From the NCBI GenBank assembly GCA_034359265.1, contig CP136892.1:11890501-11954500 (forward strand): 64,000 nt of DNA, read 5' to 3'. Numbering within the stretch: position 1 is the first letter of the stretch; every line of letters begins with the position of its first letter. Positions 33,060 through 45,804 of the stretch are shown in pieces. The stretch comes from Canna indica (lineage: Eukaryota; Streptophyta; Magnoliopsida; Zingiberales; Cannaceae). Both the position numbers and the translations under genes were made by a program. A model generated the notes under the pieces. The model saw nothing but the letters and a program-made list of their open reading frames with translations. It was not told the origin of the DNA and made no database searches.

Positions 33060-33474
33060 TGGATGGTGGACCTCCAACAAAGCTTGGTAATATTTGCGGC
33101 CCAAGATTTCAAATAATAGAATAAATTCGAGATTTCTCAAGAGTAGAGGTGGCAAATTTTAACCCGATCTGATAGCTCAGCATGGGACAGGCACAATTAA
33201 GTTGTGCTCGGGTCAAGTCTATCATGCAGCCACTAACGGGTCGGCCCGTTAAGGCACATAAGGTTAACGAGACAGGTGGTCTAGGCCTGGCATGTCTTGT
33301 TAGCTCGTTATGATATTTTATTTTTAAAAAATTGTTAACATAGGCTCAAAATTTTAATCGGGCCAACTCGGCCTATCGTACCGAATCAGGACGAATTGGG
33401 TTCAAACCAAAAAATATCAAGACGATTGGGTTCAAAACCAAAAAATATCTTTAACATAGGTTAAAGATGTAGTT
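33060..33474. mobile_element. Truncated hAT-like element, copy C
   Basis: 33,060-33,143 is the left flank and TAGAGGTGGCAAATTTTAACC at 33,144 the left terminus of the element complete at 46,658-47,563. The copy ends near 33,400 and is joined, after a short duplicated ATTGGGTTCAAA stretch, to the truncated MITE that follows. Confidence 0.65.
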
Positions 33475-33651
33475 TTCAGTTCGGGTCGGTTCCCGAATTT
33501 CAAGAACCGGACCCAAATAGAAATAATTAATCGGGTTCGGTTCGGGTCAAGAACCGAACCCTGCGGCGTTTGAACCGAACCAAACCAAAAAATTTGGTTC
33601 GATTTTTTGGTTCGGTTCGATTCGGTGTAGACCGGATACTGGACACCCCTA
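33475..33651. mobile_element. hAT MITE, 5'-truncated, copy C
   Basis: Matches the right third of the MITE at 50,139-50,674, ends GGACACCCCTA and is followed by the GCAGTCTA target copy. The left terminus and left target copy are deleted. Confidence 0.85.
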
Positions 33652-34009
33652 GCAGTCTACTCAATCATGGATATCTCATCAGATATTAAACTATTAATTG
33701 CTGCCTCTGCTTTGGATCAGTAGTCTACTCAATCAAGGCAGCAGATATCAACTTTTATTGTGATGCTTTTTATTCTTTGTGATGGTTCGTTTAACAAATA
33801 ACATATGACAATATAGTAAACTATTATATAAGCAAGCAATAATTATTGCACTTGTTCATTTAACTACTTCATAACATTCTACTTAATCATGGATATCTCA
33901 GTATATTAAACTATTAACTGGTGCATCTGCTTCGAAATTCTCAACAGTCTACTCAGTCAAGGCAGGGGATGCTTTGTATTCTTTGTGATGGTTGGTTTAA
34001 CTATCATTA
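33652..34009. repeat. Imperfect tandem units upstream of the RPA-like gene
   Basis: Stretches such as GTCTACTCAATCAAGGCAG, TATAGTAAACTATTATAT and CTTTTTATTCTTTGTGATGG recur in direct orientation (33,652-33,840, 33,840-34,000), as they do at 50,675-51,010. Non-coding. Confidence 0.65.
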
Positions 34010-36100
34010 TCAGTACTATAAAAGGATGTATGATGACTTAGTTTGCATTGTCCAAGTGGAAAGATTGGTTTACGAATATGACTTTGCAAGTAGGTGGAAA
34101 TGTTGATTATATTAATTCTATTAAGAACAGCAAGTTGAACTGGGCTCTTAAAGTAGTTGTGGTGAGATTGTGGGATGTGTCTCCTATGGATAATCATAAT
34201 TCTAATGAGGTTAATAGTGTGAAAATGATATTGCAAGATTCAAAGGTATATTTATTCATCTGCAAATTTATTTATTTATCTATGTTTATTCTTATAAAGT
34301 ATTGTGTTTATTACTTATTTATTTATTTGATCACAGGGCTCTCGAATTCAAGTAATTATAAAGAAGTATTTGATAGAAAATTTCAAACCACTGTTGAAAG
34401 AATGAAATATTTATCTTATGAGATTGTTTGTTGTTGTCGTTCAAAAGGGAAAGTTTAAATATACTAATCATCCATATCTATTAAGGTTTATATCTAAGGC
34501 ATCTTTGCAACCCATTGCTCATCCAGATTTTCCAATGAAATTATTTTGTTTTCGTCCGTTTGAAAATTATTGAGTGCTGAAACCATAGATGAAAATGAAT
34601 TTTTTGGTAAGATATTTTTTATTTTTTGGATATTTTTTACTTTTAGGTTTTGCTTATTTTATTTAAATTCATTCAGATGTGATAAGGTAAATAGTTGGTT
34701 GTAACATCCCTAAGAAGCATAATATAAATGGAAGATGATCGACAAGTATGAATGTGAATTTGCATGATAAGAGGTTATTTTAAATAATGGTTTATAAAAA
34801 ATAAGCAATTTATTTGTGTCGTACATATTTCAATTCTAACATATTTTGTTTATGTTCATAACAAGCAACAAATATATTGTACTATGTGGGGTGATTTTGT
34901 TGATAAAGTTCAAAATTATTTGAAGAAAGATAATAACGATGGAGTCATTATTATTCTTCAAATGGCTAGAAGGAAGAGATATAATGATGATGTTTTTTGT
35001 ACATGAAATTTAATTGAAGAACTATGAAATAATTTATTTGTTGATATTCATGTTTTGTTCACATAGTATATGTCATAGTTTTTTTTGTGTCAAGACTATT
35101 TATAAATGCTAATTTATTGGAGGTGAAAGATTTCAAAAAATGATGAGTTATAATTTTGTGTTATGTAATATATATCGATGTCTGATTTATTTTATTATTA
35201 TTTGTTTTGATCGGATGTGAATCAACCTCTCATCAGATAGTGCAACTCAGCTTAGGACCGAGCTATACTATTTCTAATGAATTCAACATCGGCATTGCTG
35301 ATGTTACATCTATTGAGGAACTTATTTCAAGTAGTGAGGTATTTTAGTAGTACTAACATACCTTGAAGACAATGCTTCATCATGTCTCTCTATCATTTCA
35401 TTAACATTCTGATGTAGATTTGTTTTCTAAGGCATAAAGAAAGTACATATAATTAAATGAAGAATGCCAATAAGGACTACATATTAAACGGATAAAAAAT
35501 CTAATTGATATTTATATAATAGGCATAAGCATCTTTGAAAGAGCTTCTACAGTGATGATAAGCGTTGTAAATTTATAATCAAATGAATTCCACTCAAGCT
35601 CCAATAGTTACGTTAAGCACCATCCATGACAACTTCAAGCAAAAGTGTTACTCTAAATCACTTTTACTATAATTATATCAAGTTGGTGTATATCAAATAC
35701 TATATCAGGTTGATGACATCCTGTTGGTGTATATCAAATACTATTACTATATGTCATGCAAAAAAGATAAGTTTACACTACCAAACTATGGTGCATGATG
35801 TAATTAGCAATATAGTATTATCCCAATTTCTGTAAATGTTACAGATAAATTGGTGATTACATGGTCAGAGATCAATAAATTTATTCTTTTAACTTTATCA
35901 GTTTAAATTCTTTAAAATGTATCTAGAATCGTATCTTTGTTCGTAATTGATAGTGTTTATGTCTTAAATTTTACCATGATGGTATGTTTTGCATTGTTGA
36001 AAATATTATTGATGTTGAAAGTGAATCTGATTGGTACTATGTTGGATATAAACATTGTCCAAAAATATGTGAACAAACTATGAATTGTTGTCATCACCGA
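34010..36100 (+). pseudogene. RPA1-like (replication protein A large subunit) pseudogene, longest copy
   Basis: Exon 1 (to 34,245) reads LNWALKVVVVRLWDVSPMDN and NSVKMILQDSK, the start of the first OB-fold in plant RPA1/DUF223 proteins. A GT-AG intron (34,246-34,336) leads to exon 2 with GSRIQVIIKKYLIENFKPLL. A frameshift follows, then KGKFKYTNHPYLLRFI and FRPFENY. Further pieces appear at 34,860-35,010 (TMWGDFVDKV, VIIILQMARRKRYND, second OB fold) and 36,010-36,085 (WYYVGYKHCPK with CEQTMNC, the C-terminal zinc ribbon). A stop replaces a Glu codon just before exon 1 (TAG at about 34,036), and other stops follow. Such RPA genes commonly travel with plant Helitrons, and a Helitron helicase follows the unit 3 copy. 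Not functional here. Confidence 0.85.
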
Positions 36101-36697
36101 TGGTTAGTCATGCATGGTAATTTCAAAATTGATGAAATTAGGAAGAGTGAGAACAAAAGTTGATGAAGAAAATTTATGGAATGATGACTATTTAGCTTTT
36201 TTTATTACTAGATGATTTACATGATCTGGGAACTTAGGTCAACCTGCAAGGTTCGATTCGGTTTCGAGTGCTCGGGATAATGAAATTAGAATTTAAATCA
36301 ATTTTAATTAATTTTTTAATTTATTATTCGGATATGTCTAAATTTAATTTGACCGGAACTCACCTACAATCGATTTCAAATTTACTCTATCCATGCACAC
36401 TCTTTAGGAATAGAATGAGTGAAAATATATCCACATTAATATGAAATTCTTACTAGATTCTATGCTTTATTAAGACATACTCGAACTTTCGCAACCATGC
36501 CCAAATGGACACGTGACAGATATCTGTGTGTGGCCGTGGCGGCTGCACATTCCTCCACCTTTACTCCGCTGCTTTTGCCCTTCAAAACCCTAATCCCTAC
36601 CCCCCTTCAAAAACCCTAATCTTCGATCCGCTCCCAAGTTCAAACCCTAGCCTTCGAGCGCGGTAGGAGGTGAAGGGGGGTCGAGCGTGCCGAAGCA
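36101..36697. repeat. Shared upstream region of the unrecognised gene, copy 2
   Basis: Matches 25,285-25,943 with small deletions; the GAGAGA run present in units 1 and 3 is missing here. AAACCCTA boxes remain at 36,582-36,650. Confidence 0.75.
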
Positions 36698-37655
36698 ATG
36701 GAGGCTCCACTAGGGCAGAAGCAATGCCTGCCGTAGGAATTCTCCTCAGTCACGCTCTCCGACCTCTCCTCCCCTGCTTCCCCCGCCAACTCCGCCTCCG
36801 CCTACTTCACTTTCGACAAATCTGACAGCCCTCGTCTCCGGCTCCACCAACCTAGCTCGCCTGCCCCTGTTTTTGATCTCGATCCCCGGAAGATTCAGTT
36901 TTTGTTGATTGTTCCCCCTTCCTTTTGCTCTCATTTGTCGGAAGTTCTTGTCATGGAGAATGTGATTGATGTTGTCCCAATGCTCCTCCTTTTTCCTGTT
37001 GGTTCTTTGTCCAGATCTTCAAGTTGGGCCCTCTGGAGTTGCTATGCGTGAATGAGGAAACGGGATACGATGAATCGGAAGAGGTCTTGTTAATTTGCTC
37101 CAAGCTTCCACATCAAAGATAATGCGTCAAAAGTTTCATATTTTTTAACGTGTTTACACAAGATTATTCTGATTGCTTAGAGGTTTTATGGCAGTTTCAT
37201 TTCAGTTTCCTTAGTTGGATAAATAGGTTGTTATTTCCCTGCATCATCAATTATTATTCATCGAATAACTGGCCTATTTTAATTTCAAGTCGCCAAGCCC
37301 CTTTACTATGATGATAAATTATAAGAGTTGAAGAAATATACAACATTTAATGTATTTTATTTCTAGGTGTTCATAAAAGTTAGCAATTTAATTTAGCCTA
37401 GGTCCAGCTTTAAATTGATCCAGATATCATAGAGACGAAGGTAAAGTTTTTTACTACCCTTTTGCATGAGGGTAAATTTTAACTAATAGATATAGATGCA
37501 TTATTTTTTTCCGCCAGATAATTGCATACCTCTTTCCTTTATTCAGCGATCATCTTCTTTTGATTGTGCAGGAGGAAGAGCTCTATGAAATTGATATTCC
37601 TCTAAATTGTCTCTTCTGCTGGCACTCGGGTGCATGGCCTGGCTTGCTGGTTTGA
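36698..37655 (+). pseudogene. Unrecognised gene, copy 2 (three exons visible, inactivated)
   Basis: Same gene as at 25,944 and 63,569. Codon 13 has become a stop (TAC to TAG), and the first intron donor is lost (CAG/GTTTTG in the other copies reads CAGTTTTTG here). Exon 2 (37,019-37,087) reads IFKLGPLELLCVNEETGYDE. A third exon, seen only here, follows acceptor GTGCAG at 37,571: EEELYEIDIPLNCLFCWHSG and then a stop at 37,653. The intact gene would encode about 117 residues if this is the last exon. The family is unknown to me. An LNCLFCW patch may be membrane-associated or metal-binding; that is a guess. Confidence 0.6.
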
Positions 37656-38609
37656 TGTATTGTTTAATGGGAGGTAATTATACTCGCATATTATTGATAG
37701 AGATTCATTTCCTTCCAAACTTTGTTTTCTACTCAATTTTCCTTCCTATTCTATGCTGTCGGTTTTGGGTCTTCTGTTTGCCGTATTACTTCTGTATTAT
37801 TGTTTATTATTTTTTAATAAACATTTTATTATTATTATTTGGCTCTTTCATATTTTATATTTTCTCATTCTTTTAGAGGAAAGAACATTATGATTTTCTT
37901 ATCAAACGGAATTCCAGGGTGCGCTATACATGTAAAATACTAGGTAGTTCTTATATGACTTCTTATATATGTATTCAGTCTAAGGTGCATGGGAATCTTT
38001 GAAGATTTTGATCCAGCACTATTTCCCTATGAGTAAATTTGAGTGGCAGTCCCAATTATACTTTTATCTAAATCCATAGAACTTCAATACCAAGGACTCA
38101 AAATTTAGTTCCATCCAGCATAGATGAATGGATTTTGTTGACAAGTAGAAGAATATTTGATGCATGTGCTCTCCCTAATTATCCTGACTGACATAATTGA
38201 CATTAATATATAAATGACCATTTAGCTAATAGCATATAAAATATGAAATCAAACTGTTGCTGCAAATAAAGAACTAACGGACTCAGACTCTCATAACAAA
38301 ACTTGGCTGGCATAAGAAACAGAAATCTGATGTGTGAATTATTTCATGTTCATGCTCCAGTAATATTGTCTAAGCTTGATACTTGTTTCAACTTCTAATT
38401 ATATAATTTATAATTTTATATTGCAAGCAAAAGGTGTTGAAAGTTGGGGGATTTTAGTTAAACTATTTTGCTCTTGGTAATTTTATGTATAATTTATAGT
38501 TGAATATTTTATCGGCAAACCGGTCCATTTTCATAACCCAATGACAAATGACCTGATCCAATGAATCGAAATTCCCGTTCGTCCACCTACCGAGTCATAT
38601 CAAAGCCAA
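37656..38609. other. Unique stretch of unit 2
   Basis: About 950 bp with no gene I can support, AT-rich, with TATTATT simple-sequence patches near 37,795-37,840. Units 1 and 3 do not show it; in unit 1 it is deleted between 26,507 and 26,520. Confidence 0.45.
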
Positions 38610-38770
38610 AATCCGGCCGCCGCCATCGCAGCACAAAACCCTAATTCTTGGTTGGAGTGTATATATACGCTTCCGTGCCCTCCTTCAATTTCATCTCATC
38701 CTTTCTTTAGGTTCTTCTTTCCCCGTAGATATGTTTTCAATTTCGTGGTTTTGTTTAATCTCGTCGTAGA
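38610..38770 (+). promoter_or_regulatory. Promoter-like segment with TATATATA box, copy 2
   Basis: AAAACCCTAATTC at 38,634, TATATATA at 38,660 and a pyrimidine-rich leader precede the exon-like sequence at 38,772. Same arrangement as at 26,530-26,690. A leader intron ending CGTCGTAG at 38,769 is plausible. Confidence 0.6.
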
Positions 38771-38771
38771 T

Positions 38772-39286
38772 TGAAGTGGAGGATTGCTGCGACGACTCCA
38801 GAAAATTCAAGCTCAACAGACCGGATGGCAGGTCTTTCTTCTTTGAAAGATTTGTATGTCGACTACCCCGCTGACCTGAGCAATCTCCCAAAATCTTTCA
38901 CTTTTTTCATCGGTCATAATCTCGGTACTTTTATTTCCTCGACGATTACCGAATTACACTATTTTCTTTTAATTGGTTTTGGTGAATGTCTTCCATATTT
39001 TATCTTTCTCTATTATTTTCGTAAAGAAAATATTTCAGTATTTTCATCTCTTACAATATATCGAAAGTTTCTACAATTTTTTTTGTAGATCTGGATTATC
39101 TAGATTGATAAGAGCTATTGCAAACTGATTGCACTGAATTTATTTCTTATATTTTTGGTTATTTTATTCACTAGATTGTATTATCGGGCGATGATGATAA
39201 CAGAGCTCCCTCTTCTGAATCACATTGTGGACGCTCGCTGGCAGAATCGAACCTTTATTAAACTCGCCAACTCTGAGCCTTGATTT
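38772..39286 (+). CDS. Unrecognised multi-exon gene start downstream of the TATA box, putative
   Basis: The first exon-like piece ends at a possible donor (CTCG/GTACTT, about 38,926) and offers an ATG at 38,826 giving MAGLSSLKDLYVDYPADLSN and LPKSFTFFIGHNL. A second exon-like piece after the acceptor CACTAG (about 39,173) has an open frame containing MMITELPLLNHIVDARWQNR. The frames do not join into one obvious protein, and I do not recognise either. A competing frame in the first piece (KFKLNRPDGRSFFFERF) is open before a stop. It may be a decayed or captured gene start. Weakly supported. Confidence 0.3.
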
Positions 39287-39289
39287 CTT

Positions 39290-40012
39290 TTTACTCTTCC
39301 TTAAACGCATTTGTTTAATTAATTTATTTCAATTACTATTTGTATTGCAAAGATTATGATGCGGCAAGATGTTTATTATCCAACACTTGATCTGAGGATC
39401 ATCTGTCCAATTGAGGAATCTGTTCTTACTTCTGAATCTTGCTTAATAATAATGATACAGTTTAGTTTTTTTGATTTACAAACATTTTATTATAGATTTT
39501 TACTCATACATCATATGAGGAAAGCTAGAATATAATCTTAGGACACCTTCCTACACCACCTTACATCCACAATTGGCAGTGGATGAGAAAGACAATTCTT
39601 TCTGATGATTAATTTTCTATACAATTGTTTATTAAACTTCTACATCTAAGTTTTGTTAATTACAGAATTGTGATTAATAACTTATTTATATTTACAGCTA
39701 ATGATGATCTTACAAAAGTTGGAATTACCGGCTGAAATTGTTTGATGCAAATTTGTCTGGCTGTCTGAAGCTGATTTATTACTTTATTTGTCATGTTTCC
39801 AAAGTTTATTTTCCAACTTATCTCGATGAAGAGACATTGACCTTGATAGGAAGTGCCGTATGACACTTAACAGCAGTTGTATAATCTATTTCTTTACCCA
39901 ATTTTTGCATTTGTATTTAACCATTCTCATTTTCTAATTTAGATGGTAATTCTCCAAATGCAATTAATGCGGGCTTGAAAAAATAGTTTATTCAGCTGTG
40001 TGTATGATTTTA
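39290..40012. other. Unique stretch before the unit 3 junction
   Basis: AT-rich; I see no gene or mobile element termini. The sequence from 40,013 is the copy of bases 1-130. Confidence 0.4.
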
Positions 40013-40895
40013 AATGGGTCACTGAGGGCTTTCTATTATAATCATTTAGTTCGTTTTCATTCTTTTTTGTTGTGCCTGATGCCACGTCTCCTGTAGCTTC
40101 TGCGATGACAGGAGATGCTATGATCGGGCAAAGTTTGTAAATATACTATGAGAATTTTCTATGAGAAAAAAACTAACTCTGAGGTCTGAACTATTATATT
40201 TTTTTAACTTGCTATCCTTGTGATTATGTACTAGAACGGAGATCTGAAAGTTTGTCTTTGTTGAAGTCCGATATTATTGGACTCCAAAGACGTCCATGGG
40301 GACAATAAAACATCTGAAGGGAATCCTCCTTTGTATTTTTAATCCTTTTTGATGTTTTAATTATTTTTTTATTTATGCCGATTTGGAATATTTCGATTTC
40401 GTTTTTTTTCTTTTTCAAATTTGTACCATTTTACGGAAATGGTTTTCTATGTCCATATTGTGTACATTAACTACCTTAATAGTATTTTTTTCAATATCTA
40501 TTTAACACGTGCTTTTCTAATTCAATTTTCCTTTGTATAATTTGTGATCAACGTTGTTTTTATTGTTTCATTTACACTTACAAAATTTATATGATTACAA
40601 TTCCCAAAATGTCTGTTCCTTTTTTATGTCAAAAGTTATATGCTAGGCGAGCGTGCAAATTTCAATGTAAGAGGCAACAAATATCTCTTTCGCCATGTGA
40701 AAACACTTGGAAAATTTATGTTTTCGGAAAATAAACAATTGGATTTGGGACTTAGGGGTTGGAGCATTAACAGAAGGCGAACCATTGGGCGACGAAGTCT
40801 TTGAATTGCAAGGCAGGAGAGGTCAAGAAAACATCAAAGAAAAAGGGGAACAATCAAGAGCTATGTGAAATGCTTTCCATAGTTTTCCTTCCCTG
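40013..40895. repeat. Start of tandem unit 3 with fused blocks
   Basis: 40,013-40,133 matches 1-120; 40,141-40,735 matches 655-1,345; 40,736-40,890 matches 2,618-2,790. The 120-650 part and 1,345-2,618 part are deleted. The TIR element of unit 2 is absent at about 40,147, leaving an intact target site. Confidence 0.8.
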
Positions 40896-42149
40896 TATTT
40901 GTGCTTACTCGTAGGCTTTAAGCAAAATAGCTTGCAGATCAAAATTATGACGTTCTTCGAAGGATCCTACCAAGAATAGAATGAAACCCCAATAAAGAAC
41001 CGAGGAAAAAAAAGTATTTACACTTTCTTCTACAATCATATTTGATGAAATGCTTCCATCATAAACTAATTTATTATTTATTCAATATAAGATTACTACG
41101 AAAACTAATAAAAATTAATATTTTATATAACTAAAATTGATACTATACTTCACCTTTCTTTTTGTGCAAAAGATTCAAGTCTTCAATTGTTGTAGCTCAT
41201 TGGTATATTTAATCAACATTCATTGGAAATTCATATTTGGAAAACAACTCACAACTCAATACAGTTTTTTATCAAAGTACAATTAAATCAGGCTAGGTTT
41301 AGTCTAATAGATGCAATTGGCTCATTTGTTTAAACTTAACTACACTGAGTGAGTTAATATAAATCATGTTCTTTCATTCCCTATTTATATTCACCCATGA
41401 ATTAATGTTAATTTGTTTTTCTTGTCCATGTTATTCACTTTTTTTATATATAAAAAGAAAATGAAGAAGTCACCAATTGCGGTGGTAGGACTAGGGCTGT
41501 CCATTCGGTTCAAACCGAACCGAACAAGCCCAAATCGAAAAAAATTTATACCCGAATTTCAACCCGAACTCGAACCGAACTATTCCTAAACCGATTTAAC
41601 CCGAACCGAAATTATTCGGTTCGGTTCGGTTTTTAACCCGAACATCGAAATTTTAATTATTTTAATTAAAAATTCAAAATTCAAAATAATTACTTAATAC
41701 CTATTTAAGTAATTCTGTTAAAAAAATTTAAAAAATTATTTTTTAAATTAATTCGGTTTTCGGTTCGGGTCGGTTCCTGAATTTCGAAAACCGAATCCGA
41801 ACCGAAATTCAAATTTCGGTTCGGTTTGGGTCAAAGAACTGAATCCACATGATTGAAACCGAACCGAAAAATTCGGTTCGGTTTTTCGGTTCGGTTCGGT
41901 TTGAACCGAACCATGGACAGCCCTAGGTAGGACACCATCAATTTTTTATATTAATATTATTAATATTATAAACGAAATATTTTTTAAAAACAAAATTACA
42001 AATGATATTTAAATGCAAATTAAAATTTTGATATTTTCAAATAAAATAATGACTATTATATAAAAATATGTTTTCATTATTGTCTTTTACAATTTTTAAT
42101 ATCTTAAAAATATTATGAAATTAATTTACATTAATAGAATATTAGCTTT
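40896..42149. other. Unit 3-specific insertion region containing a hAT MITE
   Basis: About 1.25 kb lacking in unit 1, without recognisable gene. It contains the MITE at 41,492 and AT-rich flanks. Either an insertion in unit 3 or the original left part of the CACTA element lost from unit 1. Confidence 0.5.
41492..41925. mobile_element. hAT-type MITE with perfect 8-bp target duplication
   Basis: Begins TAGGGCTGTCCATTCGG and ends CCATGGACAGCCCTA. Flanked by GGTAGGAC on both sides (41,484-41,491 and 41,926-41,933). Same GGTTCGG-rich type as the MITEs at 12,689 and 50,139 but a separate insertion. No coding capacity. Confidence 0.93.
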
Positions 42150-43124
42150 TAGCAGCGAGGCTCACCGACGATCGCCTCGACTGTTAGAACAATCCACGGC
42201 TTTTCGACAACCGCAGCGGTCGTAGCTAATGCAATAAACTTAACCATGGCTCGCATACGACAGCTAAAGTCTGTCGCTCATAGCTGTTGATGCGCACGAG
42301 GGTACGAAATGAAATAAGTTTGTAGCCACGACTTAGCGAAGGCCTGCAAGCCATCGGTTATTGAAATAAGTCATTAGCCACGACTACAAGCGGTCGTTGC
42401 TTATTAATCGATAGAGCGATCGCGGCATAAAAATAAAACATTCATCACCGACGGCTTAGACAAGCCTACGTCGGACGTTGGTGATACAAAAATTAAGAAT
42501 CCACGATTTACCGATGGCTGACGGGCCGTCAGTGATAAACCTTTTTATTTGTGTTCGCGCTCGACCCTTCCTCTTTCTTCCTTTTTCTTCTTCTTCTCTA
42601 CTCCTGCCATGCCGCTATCGCCTATTGCCGCCAACGGCCAACCCTTCCTCTCCGTCGATTTCTGTCGCTCGATTTCTCCTTCGCCGGGTATTAATCTCTC
42701 TACCCTCTATTTCTCCTTCGTCGGTTAAACAAGGGCGTCGGCGTGTAGATGCCAGCTCCGAATTTGGTGGCGAAGGACCATTGGCCCCAACTGATGCAAC
42801 AGTAGACGGCAGCACTGTCGGCTACTATTGATTAAGGTTAATTTAACCCAAATCAATTTGTTGATTAGGGTTTAATTTAATCCTAATCAAACTACGATTA
42901 CGGTTTAATTTAAATTGTAATCATAGTTTAATTAAATCGTATTGTTTTTAAAATATATATATATTAGTTTTTTAGGTTAATTAATGTTATAATTTGATTA
43001 ATGTTAAAAATATTATAGTTTGGTTAATATTAATTAATTATTAATGTTGATTAGGGTTTAATTATTTTTATGTTATGTTATTGTTGATTAGTTTAATGTT
43101 AATTCCATTAGTATTAATGGAATC

Positions 43125-43250
43125 GTCCACTGTGGACTTGCACCAGAATCATCCACTGTGGACACGCGTCGGAATCGTCCAATGTGGACTCGCGCTGAAA
43201 TTGTCCACTGTGGACTCGCGCCTTAGCCACTATAGACTCGCATTGACGAG
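43125..43250. repeat. 26-bp minisatellite, copy B
   Basis: Five units centred on GTCCACTGTGGAC variants in the same order and with nearly the same mutations as 3,734-3,850. Confidence 0.85.
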
Positions 43251-43665
43251 TTAATACGTTTCACATACGCATCGACAAGTTAGGTATTAATTCTGTAAAA
43301 TCTTAAATCCGTTCGAGGGTTGTATGTTCGTGTAAACGAAGTAGACGATCTTTTATACGACATACAACCCTTGAATTGTCCTTACTTGGATAATTTGGGA
43401 ACATAGTTATTTGTATTGCACTTAGTTTTTTCTTTTAGTCACTATTTGTTTTTAATTTTGGCTATTGTATCTCCCTTGTTCTTCGATACACGCCCAGATG
43501 ATATGCGTATTCGTAGAACTATAGAGAGATATTGCAAAAATTTAGAATGAAGTTAATGACTAAAAGAAATGTTTTGTGCAATATAAATAACAAGAATCCC
43601 GAATGGAAGAGGACCATCCCACCTAAAGATATTAACTGAAGATATTGTCAATTTTTTGACAGAAC

Positions 43666-44395
43666 ATGTCGGACGATCGAAGTTGGATCTACCGACGAAT
43701 TCATCGTGGAGCTATAATAGATGAATTTCGAGTAAACATAACTTACTTCTTAAATTTTGGGGACTCGAATCAAAAATTCTTTAGCAGTGATCAAATCCGA
43801 TCTCCGTGCCGAAAATGTTCGAATATAAGATTTTTTAGATCGAGAAATTGTCACAATGCATCTATACACAAAAAGATTCACACCATAATATTATGTATGG
43901 AATTGTCACGGGGAGTCACGTCAAGTCGGGACGTCGAGCAATCCTGTTGTCCATACTCATAGTGAATCTTGTAGTGTCGTTTCTTCTTCCAATCCATCTA
44001 ATCCTTATGGAACAATGATTTAGGATAGTCTTGACAGTCAATTCCATTTAAATGATAATGTCGAGTCAAATACTAAGACACCATATACTATGACAATTGA
44101 AGTCACTGAAGAACAACTTGCGATACATATTGAATTATCGAATAAGGAGGCCGAAGAATTTTACGAGATGTTGAAAGCTATCGATGAACCTTTATATGAG
44201 AATTGTCCTGAATATACAAGAATTTCGGCATTGATGCAACTCCTGAACATCAAATTCGATTGTAATATGAGCGGAGTTGCGTTTGATCAGATTGCAAACT
44301 TTATCAATGGAATGCTACCTCGAGATGACAAGTTTGAGCCAATTTTTTATAAGACAAAAAAGTTGATGAGGAAATTAGGGCTTAAGTACAAAAAG
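43666..44395 (+). pseudogene. CACTA transposase N-terminal part, copy B
   Basis: Starts MSDDRSWIYRRIH with the Trp codon that is a stop in copy A, and runs open for 98 codons including CRKCSN. A frameshift separates it from the YVWNCHGE segment. The linker (44,090-44,404) keeps EEFYEMLKAIDEPLYENCPE and KLGLKY. A stop (TAG for TTG) near 44,022 breaks the frame. Copies A and B thus carry partly different lesions. Confidence 0.85.
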
Positions 44396-45052
44396 TTGGG
44401 ATGAGCAAAACCTGAACCAATATGAATAACCCAAAAAAATTGGGTTGGGTTAATCGGGTAAAACGGGTTGGGTCGGGTCGGGTCTCCATTTTAAGAATTA
44501 TATACACTTTTTTCGGGTCGGGTCGGGTCGAGTGAAAACCATGATTTACGCGATCCGACCCGAAATGATAGTTAAATACTTGTTTATGTACGGTGTATTT
44601 ATAAAAGATGGTATTGACTTTGTGGTTGAAAGGTTGGAAATAAGGTTTAGCATGACTCTCTAAAATATGACTCGAGCAAAATAGTCCCTGACATGAATGT
44701 CAACAAGTACCAAAAACCTCAAAACCCGACTGTTTTTGCCTGAGTCAGTCAGGGATTATTTTGCCCGAGTCATATTTTAGAGAGACCACATTGACCGGAT
44801 TATTTTTTTTTGAGAGACCACTATGAAAATTCGACTATATTTGAGGGACCAAATTGTACGTTAACCCTATCTTTTTTTTTTCTAATACGAATTCGGGTTA
44901 ATCGGGTTGGAGCCCGATTTTATTCGGGTTAATTAGGTCACTCCCCGAAATTTTTTCGGGAAGGGTCGGGTGGTGTAAGGGGTGGTTTAATCAGGTTTGG
45001 GTTATTACGATCGAGTCGGGTATTGACCCGATTCGACCGATGCTCACCCCTA
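44396..45052. mobile_element. hAT-like MITE nested in CACTA transposase, copy B
   Basis: Same insertion as 5,006-5,623, with the right end GATGCTCACCCCTA and ATGAAAAG after it. It is about 40 bp longer because of an extra GGTCGGGTC-flanked stretch near 44,482-44,530. Confidence 0.8.
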
Positions 45053-45745
45053 ATGAAAAGATACAAACATGCCCAAATAACTACATTTGTACTATAACTA
45101 AAATGTACAGTTGGAGCAATAATCGGTATGTGAACATACTCGTTACAAGGAGAAGAAATAGGTTCTATAAAAAAATATCCCGTTTAAGATGCTTCGCTAT
45201 TTTCCATTGACACCGGGGCTTCAAAGATTATTTATGTCGAAAAAGACTCCCCCTATATGAGTTGAATCTTTCGATGCTTATTCTGGGTCCTAGGGGTCCT
45301 TGGAAAAAAATTAATGTGTTTCTCCAACCCCTAATTGATGAACTAAAAATATTGTGGGCTGAGGGAGCTGTCACTTATGATTGTCACCTGAAGCAAAACT
45401 CAACTTTATGAGCTATTATATTGTGGATAATTAATGATTTTTTGGCATACGACATGTTGTCTGGTTGGAGCACGCATGTGCGACTCTCTTGTCCGTATTG
45501 TATGGAACACTTGAAAGCCTCCAGTCTTGAGAACGATTGGAAAATTTTCTTATTTGATTGTCATCGTCGATTTCTACCGTCGAACATTCAATATTTAAGG
45601 AATCGTGACAAATTTACCAAGGGTAGAGTCGAAAGAGATGAGTCACCATTGATGTTGTTTGGTGAACAAATATTAGCACGTGTTGATATATAAGCTTTGA
45701 CATTTTATTCACCAATATAAAACACTATCAATTTAGTTTTTCTTA
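45053..45745 (+). pseudogene. CACTA TNP2 transposase core, truncated, copy B
   Basis: LILGPRGPWKKINVFLQPLI, then a stop near 45,410 (TGA for a Cys-adjacent Arg codon), then MLSGWSTHVRLSCPYCME and FLFDCHRRFLP. Ends at the same truncation point as copy A. Confidence 0.9.
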
Positions 45746-45804
45746 TGTCAAAATCCCACCCTACTAACAAATCAACTAACAAATCAACTAGTTGTTAAAT
45801 TTCC

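Larger units (their letters stand above)
42150..45745 (+). mobile_element. Decayed CACTA transposon, copy B
   Basis: Same element as 2,790-6,290. Its left part keeps more of the subterminal repeats: CTCACCGACGATCGCC near 42,162 and GACGGGCCGTCAGTGATAAA near 42,520. It contains the 26-bp minisatellite (43,125-43,250) and the nested MITE, and ends at the same place inside TNP2. Confidence 0.85.
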
